Shown here piece after piece: positions 18,678 to 27,456 of a DNA stretch of 64,000 nt (position 1 is its first letter; every line of letters starts with the position of its first letter). The notes beneath the pieces were generated by a model, which saw only the letters and a program-made list of their open reading frames with translations, did no database searches and was not told the DNA's origin. Position numbers and translations under genes: made by a program. Origin of the DNA: Aestuariivita sp. (GTDB lineage: Bacteria > Pseudomonadota > Alphaproteobacteria > Rhodobacterales > Rhodobacteraceae); assembly GCA_018401465.1 (NCBI GenBank), contig JAGYKE010000004.1:992001-1056000 (forward strand), read 5' to 3'.

Positions 18678-19073
18678 ATGAAATCCCTGACCCCCAGCAC
18701 CCTTTCCCCTCCGTTCGGACGCTATGCCCATGGCGTGGAACTGCCGCCGGGTGCGCGGATCGTGCGGACATCGGGGCAACTGGCCCTTGCCGCGGACGGA
18801 TCGGTGCCTGCGGGGGCCTTGGATCAGGCCCGTCTGTGTTTCGCCAATATCGCCGTGATCCTCGCCGAGGCGGGGATGGGCCCGGACGCGGTCGTGCATC
18901 TGTCGGCCTGGGTGACGGACCGCGCGCATATGGCCCATTACATGGCCGCGCGCGACGAATTTCTGGCCTGGGTTCCGGCGGACCGGCTGCCCGCATCCAC
19001 GCTGGTGATCGTGTCAGGCTTTACCCGGCCCGAGTTTCTGGTCGAGGTCGAGGCGATGGCGGCGCAGCGATAG
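18678..19073 (+). CDS. RidA family protein
   Basis: This 131-residue protein is a YjgF/YER057c/UK114 member. The GQLALAADGSVPAG and ADRLPASTLVIVSGF segments match, and the arginine of the second one corresponds to the residue that binds the carboxylate of imine substrates in true RidA. It probably hydrolyses reactive enamine/imine intermediates or serves in amine catabolism. The start at 18678 has a good ribosome site (GGAGAG). It ends 61 bp before the convergent maiA stop, with a dispersed repeat between. Confidence 0.85.
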   Translation: MKSLTPSTLSPPFGRYAHGVELPPGARIVRTSGQLALAADGSVPAGALDQARLCFANIAVILAEAGMGPDAVVHLSAWVTDRAHMAHYMAARDEFLAWVPADRLPASTLVIVSGFTRPEFLVEVEAMAAQR

Positions 19074-19117
19074 GTGACAAGGCCGGGTGGCTCTGCCCCC
19101 CGGGCCCCCCGAGATAC

Positions 19118-19139
19118 TTGGGGCGAGAGGAAGATCAGG
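19118..19139 (-). repeat. Dispersed 3'-end element, copy B
   Basis: This 22-bp block is identical to 1791-1812 and again overlaps the stop codon of a minus-strand gene, here maiA. Between it and the RidA stop lie runs of C and G able to form a stem, so it may act as a two-way transcript end. Confidence 0.75.
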
Positions 19140-19767
19140 GCTGGTGTCTGTCCGGGTGTGCGGCCTGAAAGGCGGGGTGCGCTTCGCAGGCGGCGACGGC
19201 GGCCATGGTGCGGGGCAGGTCGTCGATCTGCGCGCCCCAGCGGCGGGCGTTGTAGACCTGCGGCATCAGGCACACATCGACGAGCGAGGGCGCGTTGCCG
19301 CAGGCGAAGGGGGTCTGGTCGAAGCCTTCTAGAAGCGTCTCGAAGGCCTGCATTCCGGGGCGGATGAAGCGTTTCATCCAGTCGGCGCGCGCCTCTTCCC
19401 GCCCCGTGATCTCGACCGCGTAGGCGGCAACCGAGAGGTTGCAGACCGGGTGGATGTCGACGGCGATGGCATGGGCCGCGGCCTGCACCTTTGCGCGGTC
19501 TGCGGGATCTTTCGGCAGAAGGCCAAGGTTCCGCGTCGTGTCGAGATAGTCGAGGATCGCGAGCGACTGCGTGAAGCGGTGCCCGTCGATTTCCAGCACG
19601 GGCACGAAGCCCTGTGGATTGCGCGCGAGGTGTTCCGGGGTGCGGTGCTGGCGCGTGGGCAGGTCGACGGGGACCGAGGTATAGGCGATCGCGCCGAGGT
19701 TCAGCGCGATGCGCAGCCGGTAGCTGGCCGAGGAGCGCCAGAAATCATAGAGAACGACGTCAGTCAT
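19135..19767 (-). CDS. maiA: Maleylacetoacetate isomerase (zeta-class GST)
   Basis: The 210-residue GST-fold protein starts with MTDVVLYDFWRSSASYRLRIAL, matching the glutathione-binding SSxSYR motif of zeta-class isomerases at residues 12-17. It converts maleylacetoacetate to fumarylacetoacetate between HmgA and FahA. It is the last gene of the homogentisate operon; its start overlaps the DUF2783 stop by 8 bp. The same enzyme class can also isomerise maleylpyruvate, but the hmgA and fahA neighbours fix the role. Confidence 0.92.
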   Translation of the reverse strand: MTDVVLYDFWRSSASYRLRIALNLGAIAYTSVPVDLPTRQHRTPEHLARNPQGFVPVLEIDGHRFTQSLAILDYLDTTRNLGLLPKDPADRAKVQAAAHAIAVDIHPVCNLSVAAYAVEITGREEARADWMKRFIRPGMQAFETLLEGFDQTPFACGNAPSLVDVCLMPQVYNARRWGAQIDDLPRTMAAVAACEAHPAFQAAHPDRHQP

Positions 19768-19957
19768 GGCTGTAGCCCCTTGCGGTGGTGAGAAGATCGC
19801 GCAGGACGCCCAGATCGCCGATCTGGTTGGCCATGAGCAGGATCAGGCGGGCGTTGAGCGCGTGGCTTTCGGCTTCGCTCAGGCCCTCATGTGCGTCCAT
19901 CAGGGCGTTGTAGACATCGTCCTGCCGGGGGCTGAGGCGGTCGGGATAGATGGTCAT
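19760..19957 (-). CDS. DUF2783 family small protein
   Basis: This 65-residue protein (MTIYPDRLSPRQDDVYNALMDAHEG at its start) is helical, acidic and without signal or membrane segments. I recognise it as DUF2783, a family often found just after a flavin monooxygenase. Its ATG overlaps the monooxygenase stop (ATGA), so the two are translationally coupled. A role as a small partner or stability factor of the flavoprotein is inference; no biochemical function is known to me. Confidence 0.8.
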   Translation of the reverse strand: MTIYPDRLSPRQDDVYNALMDAHEGLSEAESHALNARLILLMANQIGDLGVLRDLLTTARGYSHD

Positions 19958-21570
19958 GCGGCCTCCGGTGTCTTGCCCATGGCGCGGGCGACGGCCCTTG
20001 CCACGTCTTCCGCCGAAGGGTGGCGGAAGGCGGCGGCGACATGGCCGTCCGGGCGGAAGAGATAGGCGATGTCCGACCCGTAGCGGCGGGTCGCGTGGCC
20101 ATGGGTGGCGGTGAAGCAGGGGTAGTCGGCGGCGCGCTGGCCCACGCCGATGCACCGGAAATCCGGCACATCGGGCAGGGCGACGTCGCCGAAGCCCACG
20201 AGGGTGAAATCGCCCTGAACCTCGCGCAGAAGCCAGGTTTCCCCATGATCCCCGGCAAGCGGCGCGTCGATCAGCGGGCTGCCGGGTGGCACCTGCGCGG
20301 CCCCCGGCGTTTGCAGCGCGAAGCCTTCCAGCGAACAGGGCATGGAGAGGCGGCCCGAATTCAGGATGCGCCGCGCGAAGGGCTGGTCATGGGCGAGACG
20401 CAGGGCTTCGGCGCGGAAGAGCGCCTCGATGGGCGTCTTGGGGGTCATGAAGTTCGTGGCGCGGGACGAGTTCAGGATGTTCTCGGCCGAGCCATGGCTG
20501 CGTTCGTCGTGGTAGGTGCCGATCAGGTCCGCATTGGCATGGCCCGCGATCACGGCGGCGAGTTTCCAGCCGAGGTTGTCCACGTCCTGGATGCCACCAT
20601 TGCCGCCGCGCGCGCCGAAGGGCGACACGACATGCGCGCTGTCGCCCACGAAAATCACGCGGCCATGCACGAAGCGGTCAAGCTTGATGCAGCGGAACTT
20701 GTAGACGCTGACCCAGTCGAGGCGGAAGGGCTTGTCGCCGACGATGGCGCGGATGCGGGGGATGACCTTGTCTTCCGACGCTTCAAGCTTGGCGTCGGCA
20801 TCGACATCGAGCTGCAGGTCGATGCGGTAGATGTTGTCGGGCTGCATGTGCAGAAGCGCCGACTTGCCGTTGTGGAAGGGCGGGTCGAACCAGAACCAGC
20901 GTTCGGGCACGGCGGCGTCGCCGAAGGGACTGTCCTTCATCTCGATATCGGCGATCAGGAACTGTTCCTGGAAGGTCTGGCCTTCGAAGGACAGACCCAT
21001 GCGGTTGCGCGTGGGCGATCCCGCGCCGTCGCAGGCGATCATCCAGTCCGCTTCCAGCGTGTAGGGCCCGTCGGGGGTTTCGATGTTCAGAACCGTGTGG
21101 TCGCCGCGGTCGGCATGGTCCACGACCCGGTTCTTGAAGCGCAGGTCGATCAGGCCGGGGAAGTCGCGGGCCCGGTCGATCAGGTATTCCTCGACGTAAT
21201 ATTGCTGGAGGTTGATGAAGGCGGGGTATTTGTGCCCGTCTTCCGGCAGGAGGTCGAATGCATAGACCTCCTGGTTCCCGTGGAACTGGCGGCCGATCTT
21301 CCAGGTGACGCCCTTTGCCAGCATCCGTTCGCCCACGCCCAGCCGGTCGAAGATTTCGAGCGTCCGTTTGGCCCAGCAGATCGCGCGGCTGCCGACCGAG
21401 ACCACGTTGTTGTCGTCGAGCACGACCGATGGCACGCCGCGCTGGGCGAGGTCGATCGCCATGGCAAGACCGATGGGCCCGGCGCCCACGATGGCGACGG
21501 GGTGGCGCGGTTCGGCCTGAGTCAGGCCCTTGGGCGGAACGTAGGGGTAGGGGGTGTAGTCATAGGCCAT
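19954..21570 (-). CDS. FAD-dependent aromatic monooxygenase (MhpA-like)
   Basis: The 538-residue protein is a class A flavin monooxygenase. It has the FAD dinucleotide-binding motif GAGPIG near residues 30-35, the second motif around CDGAGSPTRNRMGL, and GDSAHVVSPFGARGGNGGIQD near 310, the FAD ribityl contact. The length fits the 3-(3-hydroxyphenyl)propionate hydroxylase type with a C-terminal thioredoxin-like domain. It sits inside the homogentisate operon between a small membrane protein and DUF2783, so it may feed a hydroxylated phenylacetate into the pathway. Its exact substrate is unknown. Confidence 0.9.
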   Translation of the reverse strand: MAYDYTPYPYVPPKGLTQAEPRHPVAIVGAGPIGLAMAIDLAQRGVPSVVLDDNNVVSVGSRAICWAKRTLEIFDRLGVGERMLAKGVTWKIGRQFHGNQEVYAFDLLPEDGHKYPAFINLQQYYVEEYLIDRARDFPGLIDLRFKNRVVDHADRGDHTVLNIETPDGPYTLEADWMIACDGAGSPTRNRMGLSFEGQTFQEQFLIADIEMKDSPFGDAAVPERWFWFDPPFHNGKSALLHMQPDNIYRIDLQLDVDADAKLEASEDKVIPRIRAIVGDKPFRLDWVSVYKFRCIKLDRFVHGRVIFVGDSAHVVSPFGARGGNGGIQDVDNLGWKLAAVIAGHANADLIGTYHDERSHGSAENILNSSRATNFMTPKTPIEALFRAEALRLAHDQPFARRILNSGRLSMPCSLEGFALQTPGAAQVPPGSPLIDAPLAGDHGETWLLREVQGDFTLVGFGDVALPDVPDFRCIGVGQRAADYPCFTATHGHATRRYGSDIAYLFRPDGHVAAAFRHPSAEDVARAVARAMGKTPEAA

Positions 21571-21778
21571 CGGAATACTCTCCCTTCACCAGCTTGCGGA
21601 TCGTCCAGACCGCGGTGCCGCCGAAGAAGGCGCCCGCGACGCCCACCACCTCGAACAGCGCGGGGCCCTGGGGGATGCCGCGATAGGCGATGCCGCCGAT
21701 CATCAGCGCAAGTCCCGCCACGCTGAAGGCGAGGCGGAACTGCAGGTCTGACTTGGTGGGGCCGAACTTGGGTTTCAC
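21560..21778 (-). CDS. Two-helix small membrane protein in the homogentisate operon
   Basis: This 72-residue protein has two hydrophobic segments (about 17-34 and 42-59) between charged ends (MKPKFGPTKSD and RKLVKGEYSDGL). It overlaps the monooxygenase start by 11 bp and follows the MBL-fold gene by 6 bp, so it is a true operon member. I do not recognise the family. A transport or membrane-anchoring accessory role is only a guess. Confidence 0.7.
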   Translation of the reverse strand: MKPKFGPTKSDLQFRLAFSVAGLALMIGGIAYRGIPQGPALFEVVGVAGAFFGGTAVWTIRKLVKGEYSDGL

Positions 21779-21784
21779 GGGCGG

Positions 21785-22735
21785 TCAGCCTTGCAGCGCC
21801 GCCCACATCTCGAGGTCGCGCTGCGCGGTCCAGATGCGGGGGGTGTCGATGCCGCGCGCCTCGTCATAGGCGCGGGCGACGTTGAAGGGCAGGCAATGTT
21901 CGTAGATCGCGTAATCGCTGAACTTGGGGTCGCATTCGGCGCGGCAGGCATCCCAGGCTTCCTTCAGCGTGCCGTTGCGTGCCGCGACGCGGGCGACGGG
22001 CCGGAAGGTGCTGTCGACGAAATCGCGGGTGTTCTCGATGGCGCGGTCCACCATGTCGCGGCCCATGAGCGCGTCGCCCCGGCCCGGCGCGATGGCGTCG
22101 ACCCCGAAGGCCCTGATTTCATCCAGCGTATCGCCCCAGTCGGCGAAATGCCCGTCGCCGCAATAGCAGGCCGAGTGGTATTCGACGATGTCGCCAGTGA
22201 ACATCACGTTTGCATCGGGTACATGGATGACGACGTCACCCGCGGTATGCGCGCGGCCCAGATGCATCAGGTCCACCCGGCGGTTGCCGAGATAGACGCT
22301 CATCGTGTCGCTGAAGGTGGTGGTGGGCCAGGTCAGGCCGGGGATGCTTTCGTGGCCTTCGAACAGGCGCGGGAAGCGCTGGAATTCGCTGTCCCAGTCT
22401 TCCTGTCCGCGTTCGACCACCATGGCGCGGGCCATGTCCGACATGATGATCTGCTGCGCCCCGAAGGCCGAGGCGCCCAGCACGCGGACCGCGTGGTAAT
22501 GGGTCAGCACCACATGGCTGATCGGCTTGTCAGTGACCTCGCGCACCTTTTCGATCACTTTGTTCGCAAGGCGTGGTGTCGCCTGCGCCTCGACGATCAT
22601 GACGCTGTCATCGCCTATGATGACGCCCGAATTCGGGTCGCCTTCCGCGGTGAAGGCCCAGAGGCCGTCGCCCACTTCGGTGAAGCTGATCTTTTTCTCG
22701 GTCATGTCGCCCTGCGAGGCGAAGGCTTTGGCCAT
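21785..22735 (-). CDS. MBL-fold protein with altered metal site, homogentisate operon
   Basis: The 316-residue protein has the metallo-beta-lactamase fold, but the usual HxHxDH motif reads H79-Y-H81-A-V83-R84. The two residues that bind the second metal are therefore Val and Arg. The later ligands are present: H in LGRAHTAGD and D in FTGDIVEYH. It could be a one-metal hydrolase or a non-catalytic relative. It sits between fahA and a small membrane protein in a tight operon, implying a role in aromatic catabolism. The start at 22735 has AAGGA eight bases upstream. Confidence 0.85.
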   Translation of the reverse strand: MAKAFASQGDMTEKKISFTEVGDGLWAFTAEGDPNSGVIIGDDSVMIVEAQATPRLANKVIEKVREVTDKPISHVVLTHYHAVRVLGASAFGAQQIIMSDMARAMVVERGQEDWDSEFQRFPRLFEGHESIPGLTWPTTTFSDTMSVYLGNRRVDLMHLGRAHTAGDVVIHVPDANVMFTGDIVEYHSACYCGDGHFADWGDTLDEIRAFGVDAIAPGRGDALMGRDMVDRAIENTRDFVDSTFRPVARVAARNGTLKEAWDACRAECDPKFSDYAIYEHCLPFNVARAYDEARGIDTPRIWTAQRDLEMWAALQG

Positions 22736-22812
22736 GGGTCTTTTCCTTGATCGTTGCGCGCCGGGGAGGCTGCGGGAGCCTCCGGCGGGAGTTTATCTGG
22801 CAAAGTGAAGCA

Positions 22813-24069
22813 TCAGCGTGCGTAGGGGTCTTTCGGTGCGGGCAGCAGTTTGCCGGTGCAGTCGCCGAAGCCGATGCGATAGCCGTCGCCCTGCGCATGG
22901 CCGCGCAGCGTGAGCGTGTCGCCGTCTTCGAGGAAGCTGCGGGTGTCGCCGGTGGGCAGCGTGATCGGTTCCTTGCCGCCCCAGCTCAGTTCCAGAAGCG
23001 AGCCTCGGGCTTCCTTCGTTGCCCCCGAAATGGTGCCCGAGCCCAGGAGGTCGCCCACGTTCATCGGGCAGCCGCTGGTCGTGTGATGGGCCAGTTGCTG
23101 GGCCGCGGAAAAATACATCTCGCGGTAATTGGTGCGCGCGATGGTGGTGGCGGGTTTGCCTTCGGGGGCAAGATCGACGGCAAGGTCGATGTCATAGAGC
23201 ATCGGCCCGCAATCCTTGAGGTGATCCAGCAGCTCGAACTCCCGCGCGGGGGTGTCGGTGCGGAAGGGTTCGAGCGCGGCCTTCGTCACGATCCAGGGGC
23301 TGATCGAGGTGGCGGTCGCCTTGGCCTGGAAGGGGCCGAGCGGCTGGTATTCCCAGGCCTGGATGTCGCGGGCGGACCAGTCGTTCAGGAGGACATAGCC
23401 GAAGATCATGTCGTTGGCCTCGGCCACCGTCACGGGGCCGTCCGAGGCCTGACCGACGATCGCGCCCATTTCGAGTTCCAGGTCGAAGCGGCGCGAGGGC
23501 AGGAAGGCGGGCTTGTCGTGGTCGGGCGATTTCAGCTGGCCCCAGGGGCGGCGGATATCGGTGCCCGAGACGACGACTGACGAGGCGCGCCCGTTATAGC
23601 CGATGGGGATATGCAGCCAGTTGGGCGGCAGGGCGTTTTCCTGGCCACGGAACATGGTGCCCACGTTGGTCGCGTGGTGGCGGCCCGAATAGAAGTCGGT
23701 GTATTCGCTGACAAGGAAGGGCATGTGCATCTCGGCCCCCGCCATCGGCACCAGCAGGGGTTCGACCGCTGTGCAGTCGGGCGATCCTTCGGCCAGCAGT
23801 TCGATCAGGCGCGCGCGCAGGGCGGCCCAGAGCTCGGGGCCTTCCTCCATCACCTCGTTCCAGAAGGGCACGTCGAAAAGGGGGTAGTCGGCCAGGTCCA
23901 CCAGCCCTGCTTCTTCGGCCGCGGCCATGTCGAGGATCATGTCGCCGATGGCCACGCCGCAGCGCGGGTCATGCGCCGGGGTCGAGAATACGCCATAGGG
24001 CAGGTTGTTCAGCGGAAAGGGATGGTCGGGCGCGTTGGCGCTCTCCACCCAGCTTTTCATCAGGGGCAT
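22813..24069 (-). CDS. fahA: Fumarylacetoacetase
   Basis: The 418-residue protein catalyses the last step of tyrosine/phenylalanine breakdown, splitting fumarylacetoacetate to fumarate and acetoacetate. It has the FAH hallmarks LLNDWSARDIQAWEYQPLGPF near 200-220 and GSGTISG near 346, plus the metal-binding acidic residues of EYTDFYSGRHHATN near 120. The ATG at 24069 has AAGGA at 7 bases; a second ATG three codons on is less well placed. It follows hmgA by 46 bp in the same operon. Confidence 0.95.
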   Translation of the reverse strand: MPLMKSWVESANAPDHPFPLNNLPYGVFSTPAHDPRCGVAIGDMILDMAAAEEAGLVDLADYPLFDVPFWNEVMEEGPELWAALRARLIELLAEGSPDCTAVEPLLVPMAGAEMHMPFLVSEYTDFYSGRHHATNVGTMFRGQENALPPNWLHIPIGYNGRASSVVVSGTDIRRPWGQLKSPDHDKPAFLPSRRFDLELEMGAIVGQASDGPVTVAEANDMIFGYVLLNDWSARDIQAWEYQPLGPFQAKATATSISPWIVTKAALEPFRTDTPAREFELLDHLKDCGPMLYDIDLAVDLAPEGKPATTIARTNYREMYFSAAQQLAHHTTSGCPMNVGDLLGSGTISGATKEARGSLLELSWGGKEPITLPTGDTRSFLEDGDTLTLRGHAQGDGYRIGFGDCTGKLLPAPKDPYAR

Positions 24070-24115
24070 CGCGTTTCCTTGGGGCTGGCGGCGGGGCGAT
24101 GCCCCGCCGTGGTCG

Positions 24116-25471
24116 TCACTTCTTGCCGGGCGTGCCGTCGAACTTCTTCTCGAGGCTGTCCCAGCAATCGATATAATCGTCTTGCAGCGGCGCTTCCTGC
24201 GCCGCGAAGGCCGTCAAGTGCTGCGGGAAGCGCGTTTCGAACATGAAGGACATGGTGTTGTCCAGCTTTTCCGCCTTGAGATCGGCGTTCGAGGCGCCCT
24301 CGAAGGCGTTCTTGTCGGGCCCGTGGGGCAGCATCATGTTGTGCAGGCTCATGCCTCCGGGGACGAAGCCCTTGGGCTTGGCGTCGTACTGGCCATAGAT
24401 GTTGCCCATCAGTTCCGACATGATGTTCTTGTGATACCAAGGTGGGCGGAAGGTGTTTTCGGCCACCATCCAGCGTTCGCGGAAGAGCACGAAGTCGATG
24501 TTGGCCGTGCCCGGCACGCCCGAAGGCGCGGTCAGCACCGTGAAGATCGACGGATCGGGGTGATCGAAGAGGATCGCGCCGACCGGGCAGTAATTCCGCA
24601 GGTCGTATTTGTAGGGGGCGTAGTTGCCGTGCCAGGCCACGACGTCGAGCGGGCTTTGCCCGATCTGTGTCTGATGGAACTGGCCGCACCACTTGATGGT
24701 GAGGGTGGAGGGCACCTCGCGGTCCTCGAAGGCGGCGACGGGGGCCTTGAAGTCGCGCGGGTTGGCAAGGCAGTTGGCGCCGATGGGCCCGCGGCCCGGC
24801 AGTTCGAACTTTTGGCCGTAGTTTTCGCAGACGAAACCGCGGCAGGGGCCTTCCAGCACCTCGACCCGGTAGACAAGGCCGCGCGGGATGATCGCGATTT
24901 CCTTCGGCTCCACGTCGATGATGCCGAGTTCGGTGGCGAAGCGCAGGCGGCCCTCCTGTGGCACGACCAGAAGCTCGCTGTCGGCCGAGAAGAAATAGGC
25001 GTCCTTCATCGACCGGGTGACAAGATAGACATGGCTCGCCATGCCGACCTGCGTGTTCACGTCGCCTGCCGTTGTCATCGTGCGCATGCCGGTCAGCCAG
25101 GTGAGCTGTTCACCCGCATGCGGGACCGGATCCCAGCGGTATTGGCCCAGACTGATCACGTCGGGGTCCACGTTGGGGGCCGATTTCCAGTAGGGCAGGT
25201 CGATCTTGGTGTAGCGCGCGGAATGCTTGACGCTGGGCCGGATGCGGTAGGTCCAGGTGCGTTCGGGCGGGTTCGCGGTGAAGGCGGTGCCGGACAGCTG
25301 TTCGCCGTAAAGGCCGTAATTGCACTTCTGCGGGCTGTTCATGCCCTGCGGCAGGGCGCCGGGCAGGGCCTCGGTCTCGAAATCGTTGGCCCAGCCGGGC
25401 ATGTAGCCTTCGGTGGTGCCGACGGGCGTGCTGGCCTGGATCAGGCCATGCGGGTGCGATGGACGATTCAT
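24116..25471 (-). CDS. hmgA: Homogentisate 1,2-dioxygenase
   Basis: This 451-residue cupin-type Fe(II) dioxygenase opens homogentisate to maleylacetoacetate. The C-terminal cupin shows [22 protein letters not shown] and [15 protein letters not shown], the conserved ligand-bearing stretches of the family. Length is normal for bacterial HmgA. GGAGGG precedes the ATG. It heads the operon hmgA-fahA-MBL-small membrane protein-monooxygenase-DUF2783-maiA and is divergent from a MarR gene across 72 bp. Confidence 0.95.
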   Translation of the reverse strand: MNRPSHPHGLIQASTPVGTTEGYMPGWANDFETEALPGALPQGMNSPQKCNYGLYGEQLSGTAFTANPPERTWTYRIRPSVKHSARYTKIDLPYWKSAPNVDPDVISLGQYRWDPVPHAGEQLTWLTGMRTMTTAGDVNTQVGMASHVYLVTRSMKDAYFFSADSELLVVPQEGRLRFATELGIIDVEPKEIAIIPRGLVYRVEVLEGPCRGFVCENYGQKFELPGRGPIGANCLANPRDFKAPVAAFEDREVPSTLTIKWCGQFHQTQIGQSPLDVVAWHGNYAPYKYDLRNYCPVGAILFDHPDPSIFTVLTAPSGVPGTANIDFVLFRERWMVAENTFRPPWYHKNIMSELMGNIYGQYDAKPKGFVPGGMSLHNMMLPHGPDKNAFEGASNADLKAEKLDNTMSFMFETRFPQHLTAFAAQEAPLQDDYIDCWDSLEKKFDGTPGKK

Positions 25472-25509
25472 GTGCAGATCCCTCCAAATCCGGTTGCGTC
25501 AGTAATAGT

Positions 25510-25527
25510 TGATTTTGTAACCAACAA
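25510..25527. promoter_or_regulatory. Candidate MarR operator between hmgA and its regulator
   Basis: GTTGAT, six bases, then ACCAAC forms an imperfect 18-bp dyad (five of six pairs) in the short divergent gap. It is the best inverted repeat I see there, and MarR dimers bind such sites. It is close enough to both starts to repress both. Confidence 0.5.
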
Positions 25528-25543
25528 GGTGGAGGACAGTGAG

Positions 25544-25981
25544 ATGACAAAAAAAGATGAGTTCGACCTGCAACTCTTCGTGCCCTACCTGCTCAATCAG
25601 GCGGCCGAACAGGCCAGTCTCGATTTCCAGCAGGTCTACAAGGGGCGCTATGGCATGCTGCGCACGGAATGGCGCGTGCTGTTCCACCTTGGCATCTACG
25701 GCGAGATGACCGCGACCGAGATCGGCGACCGTGCCCGCATGCACAAGACCAAGATCAGCCGCGCGGTGCAGAAGCTGACCGAACGGCGTTATCTTGCCCG
25801 GGTGCGGGACGATGCCGACCGCCGATCGGAGTGGCTGTCGCTCACGCCGCAGGGGCGGGTGGTCTATGACGATCTGCGCCGCGTGGCCGAAGAGTATGAC
25901 ACCGCGCTGACCACCGGATTTTCCGTGCAGGACGTGACCCGCCTGCGTTCGATGTTGCAGGCGCTGGCGCAGCGGGGGTGA
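25544..25981 (+). CDS. MarR-family regulator of the homogentisate operon
   Basis: The 145-residue protein carries a MarR winged helix at about 35-125, with TEWRVLFHLGIYGEMTATEIG and HKTKISRAVQKLTERRYLARV as the core helices and DRRSEWLSLT as the wing. The ATG at 25544 is preceded by GGAGG. The divergent position next to hmgA and the palindrome in the gap suggest it represses the homogentisate genes, possibly with homogentisate as effector as in other HmgR-type regulators (inference). Confidence 0.88.
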   Translation: MTKKDEFDLQLFVPYLLNQAAEQASLDFQQVYKGRYGMLRTEWRVLFHLGIYGEMTATEIGDRARMHKTKISRAVQKLTERRYLARVRDDADRRSEWLSLTPQGRVVYDDLRRVAEEYDTALTTGFSVQDVTRLRSMLQALAQRG

Positions 25982-25984
25982 GAG

Positions 25985-26014
25985 TTGACAAAACTAAAAA
26001 ACTGGTTATATAGT
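25985..26014 (+). promoter_or_regulatory. Promoter giving a probable leaderless arsR transcript
   Basis: TTGACA at 25985-25990 is followed after 16 or 18 bases by TATATA (26007-26012) or TATAGT (26009-26014). The expected start of RNA is at or within a base or two of the ATG at 26021, so there is no room for a ribosome site. A dyad ACT-N8-AGT (26001-26014) overlaps the -10, where an ArsR dimer could block polymerase. Confidence 0.7.
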
Positions 26015-26020
26015 AAGATC

Positions 26021-26341
26021 ATGGATCACACGCTTTCCTCACACGCCGCTGCCCTCTCTGCCTTGGGCCATGATGCGCGGCTGACGATCTTCCGCCTGTT
26101 GGTGCGGGCCGGTGCGCCGGGCCTGAACGTGGGCGATCTGTGCCACGAAACGGGGCTTGCGGCCTCGACCCTTGCGCATCATCTGCGTACGCTGGTCGCC
26201 GCGGGCCTTGTCCTGCAGGAACGCGACGGGCGCGAGGTCATCAACACCGTCGATTTCGACGCGGTTCGTCGGACACTTGGTTTCCTGACTTCGGAATGCT
26301 GCACGGGCGTCACCTTGTCGGTGCGCGAGGACGCAGCCTGA
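26021..26341 (+). CDS. ArsR-family metal(loid)-type repressor
   Basis: This 106-residue protein is an ArsR/SmtB winged helix with LNVGDLCHETGLAASTLAHHLRTLVAAGLVLQERDG as HTH and wing. Two adjacent cysteines near the C-terminus (TSECCTGV) and the cysteine in DLCHETG are candidate As(III) or metal ligands. The in-frame TTG at 25985 is the -35 box rather than a start codon, so I start at the ATG at 26021. It is followed by a permease gene after 50 bp, the standard metalloregulated pair. Confidence 0.87.
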   Translation: MDHTLSSHAAALSALGHDARLTIFRLLVRAGAPGLNVGDLCHETGLAASTLAHHLRTLVAAGLVLQERDGREVINTVDFDAVRRTLGFLTSECCTGVTLSVREDAA

Positions 26342-26391
26342 CAGCGGATTTTTTTTGTCCCTGACATAACCATAAAACCGGAGATTTCATC

Positions 26392-27444
26392 ATGAGCATC
26401 CTGACCACGGAACCCGCCGCCCCCGGCCGAATGGACCGCGGCCTGACCATGGCGCGGCGTCATGCGATCTGGCTGGTCACGCTGGCGCTTCTGGGCGCAC
26501 TGATGGTCTTCGTACCCGAACAGGGCGCGGCCTCGCTGCGCTTTGTGATCGATGCGGTGGCAGGGACGATCCTGTTTCTGCTGGCCTCGGTGCTTCTGGC
26601 CGCCTATGCGGGTGCCACCGGGGCCGACAACCTGATCGCCCGCGCCTTTACCGGCGCGCCCGCGCTGATGGTCCTGTCGGCGGCCCTGGTGGGCGCCCTG
26701 TCGCCGTTCTGTTCCTGCGGGGTGATCCCGCTGGTGGCAGCGCTTCTGGCGATGGGGGTGCCCCTGTCGGCGGTGATGGCGTTCTGGCTGGCGTCGCCTC
26801 TCATGGACCCATCGATGTTCGCGATCACCTCGGGGATCATGGGCGTCGAATTCGCGGTGGCCAAGACCGTCGCCGCCATCGGCATCGGACTTCTGGGCGG
26901 CTATGGCGTCCTGCTGCTCGAACGGCGCGGCTGGCTGAGCGATGCGCTGCGCGATGGCATCGGCAACGGCGGCTGCGGCGGTGCCAAGGTGCGCGCACCC
27001 AAACCCGTGGTCTGGGCCTTCTGGCAGGACGATGCGCGCCGCGCGAAGTTCTTGCGCGAGGCAACGGCGACCACATTGATCCTTGGCAAGTGGCTGGTCT
27101 TCGCCTTCGTGCTGGAAAGCCTGATGGTGGCCTATGTTCCGGGCGAGGCGATCGCGCGCAGCGTCGGCGGCGAAGGTCTGGGCACCATCGCACTGGCGGC
27201 TCTGGTGGGCGTGCCTGCTTATCTGAATGGCTATGCCGCCTTGCCGCTGGTCGCGGGCCTGACCGAACAGGGGATGAGCGCGGGCGCCGGCATGGCCCTC
27301 CTGCTGGCGGGCGGTGTGAGTTCGCTGCCGGCGGCCATCGCCGTCTGGGCGTTGGCGCGTCCGCCGGTCTTCGCTCTCTACTTGGGATTCGCGCTTCTGG
27401 GTTCGATGCTGGCCGGTCTTGCTTGGCAGGGCTGGATGGGCTGA
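26392..27444 (+). CDS. Permease of the ArsP/UPF0718 type (COG0701)
   Basis: The 350-residue protein has about eight transmembrane segments and the conserved cysteine motif SPFCSCGVIPLV near residue 103, typical of the ArsP/SO_0444 permeases that export organoarsenicals or metal ions. A glycine/cysteine-rich cytoplasmic linker (GNGGCGGAKV) lies near 193. It follows the ArsR gene and is presumably induced with it. Which metal or metalloid is exported cannot be read from the sequence. Confidence 0.88.
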   Translation: MSILTTEPAAPGRMDRGLTMARRHAIWLVTLALLGALMVFVPEQGAASLRFVIDAVAGTILFLLASVLLAAYAGATGADNLIARAFTGAPALMVLSAALVGALSPFCSCGVIPLVAALLAMGVPLSAVMAFWLASPLMDPSMFAITSGIMGVEFAVAKTVAAIGIGLLGGYGVLLLERRGWLSDALRDGIGNGGCGGAKVRAPKPVVWAFWQDDARRAKFLREATATTLILGKWLVFAFVLESLMVAYVPGEAIARSVGGEGLGTIALAALVGVPAYLNGYAALPLVAGLTEQGMSAGAGMALLLAGGVSSLPAAIAVWALARPPVFALYLGFALLGSMLAGLAWQGWMG

Positions 27445-27456
27445 GCCGCCCTGCTG

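Noticed and set aside
24005-25543. Long N-terminal extension of the MarR gene at 25544
   Set aside because: The first 513 codons are antisense to hmgA and fahA. A ribosome site and MarR length support the start at 25544.
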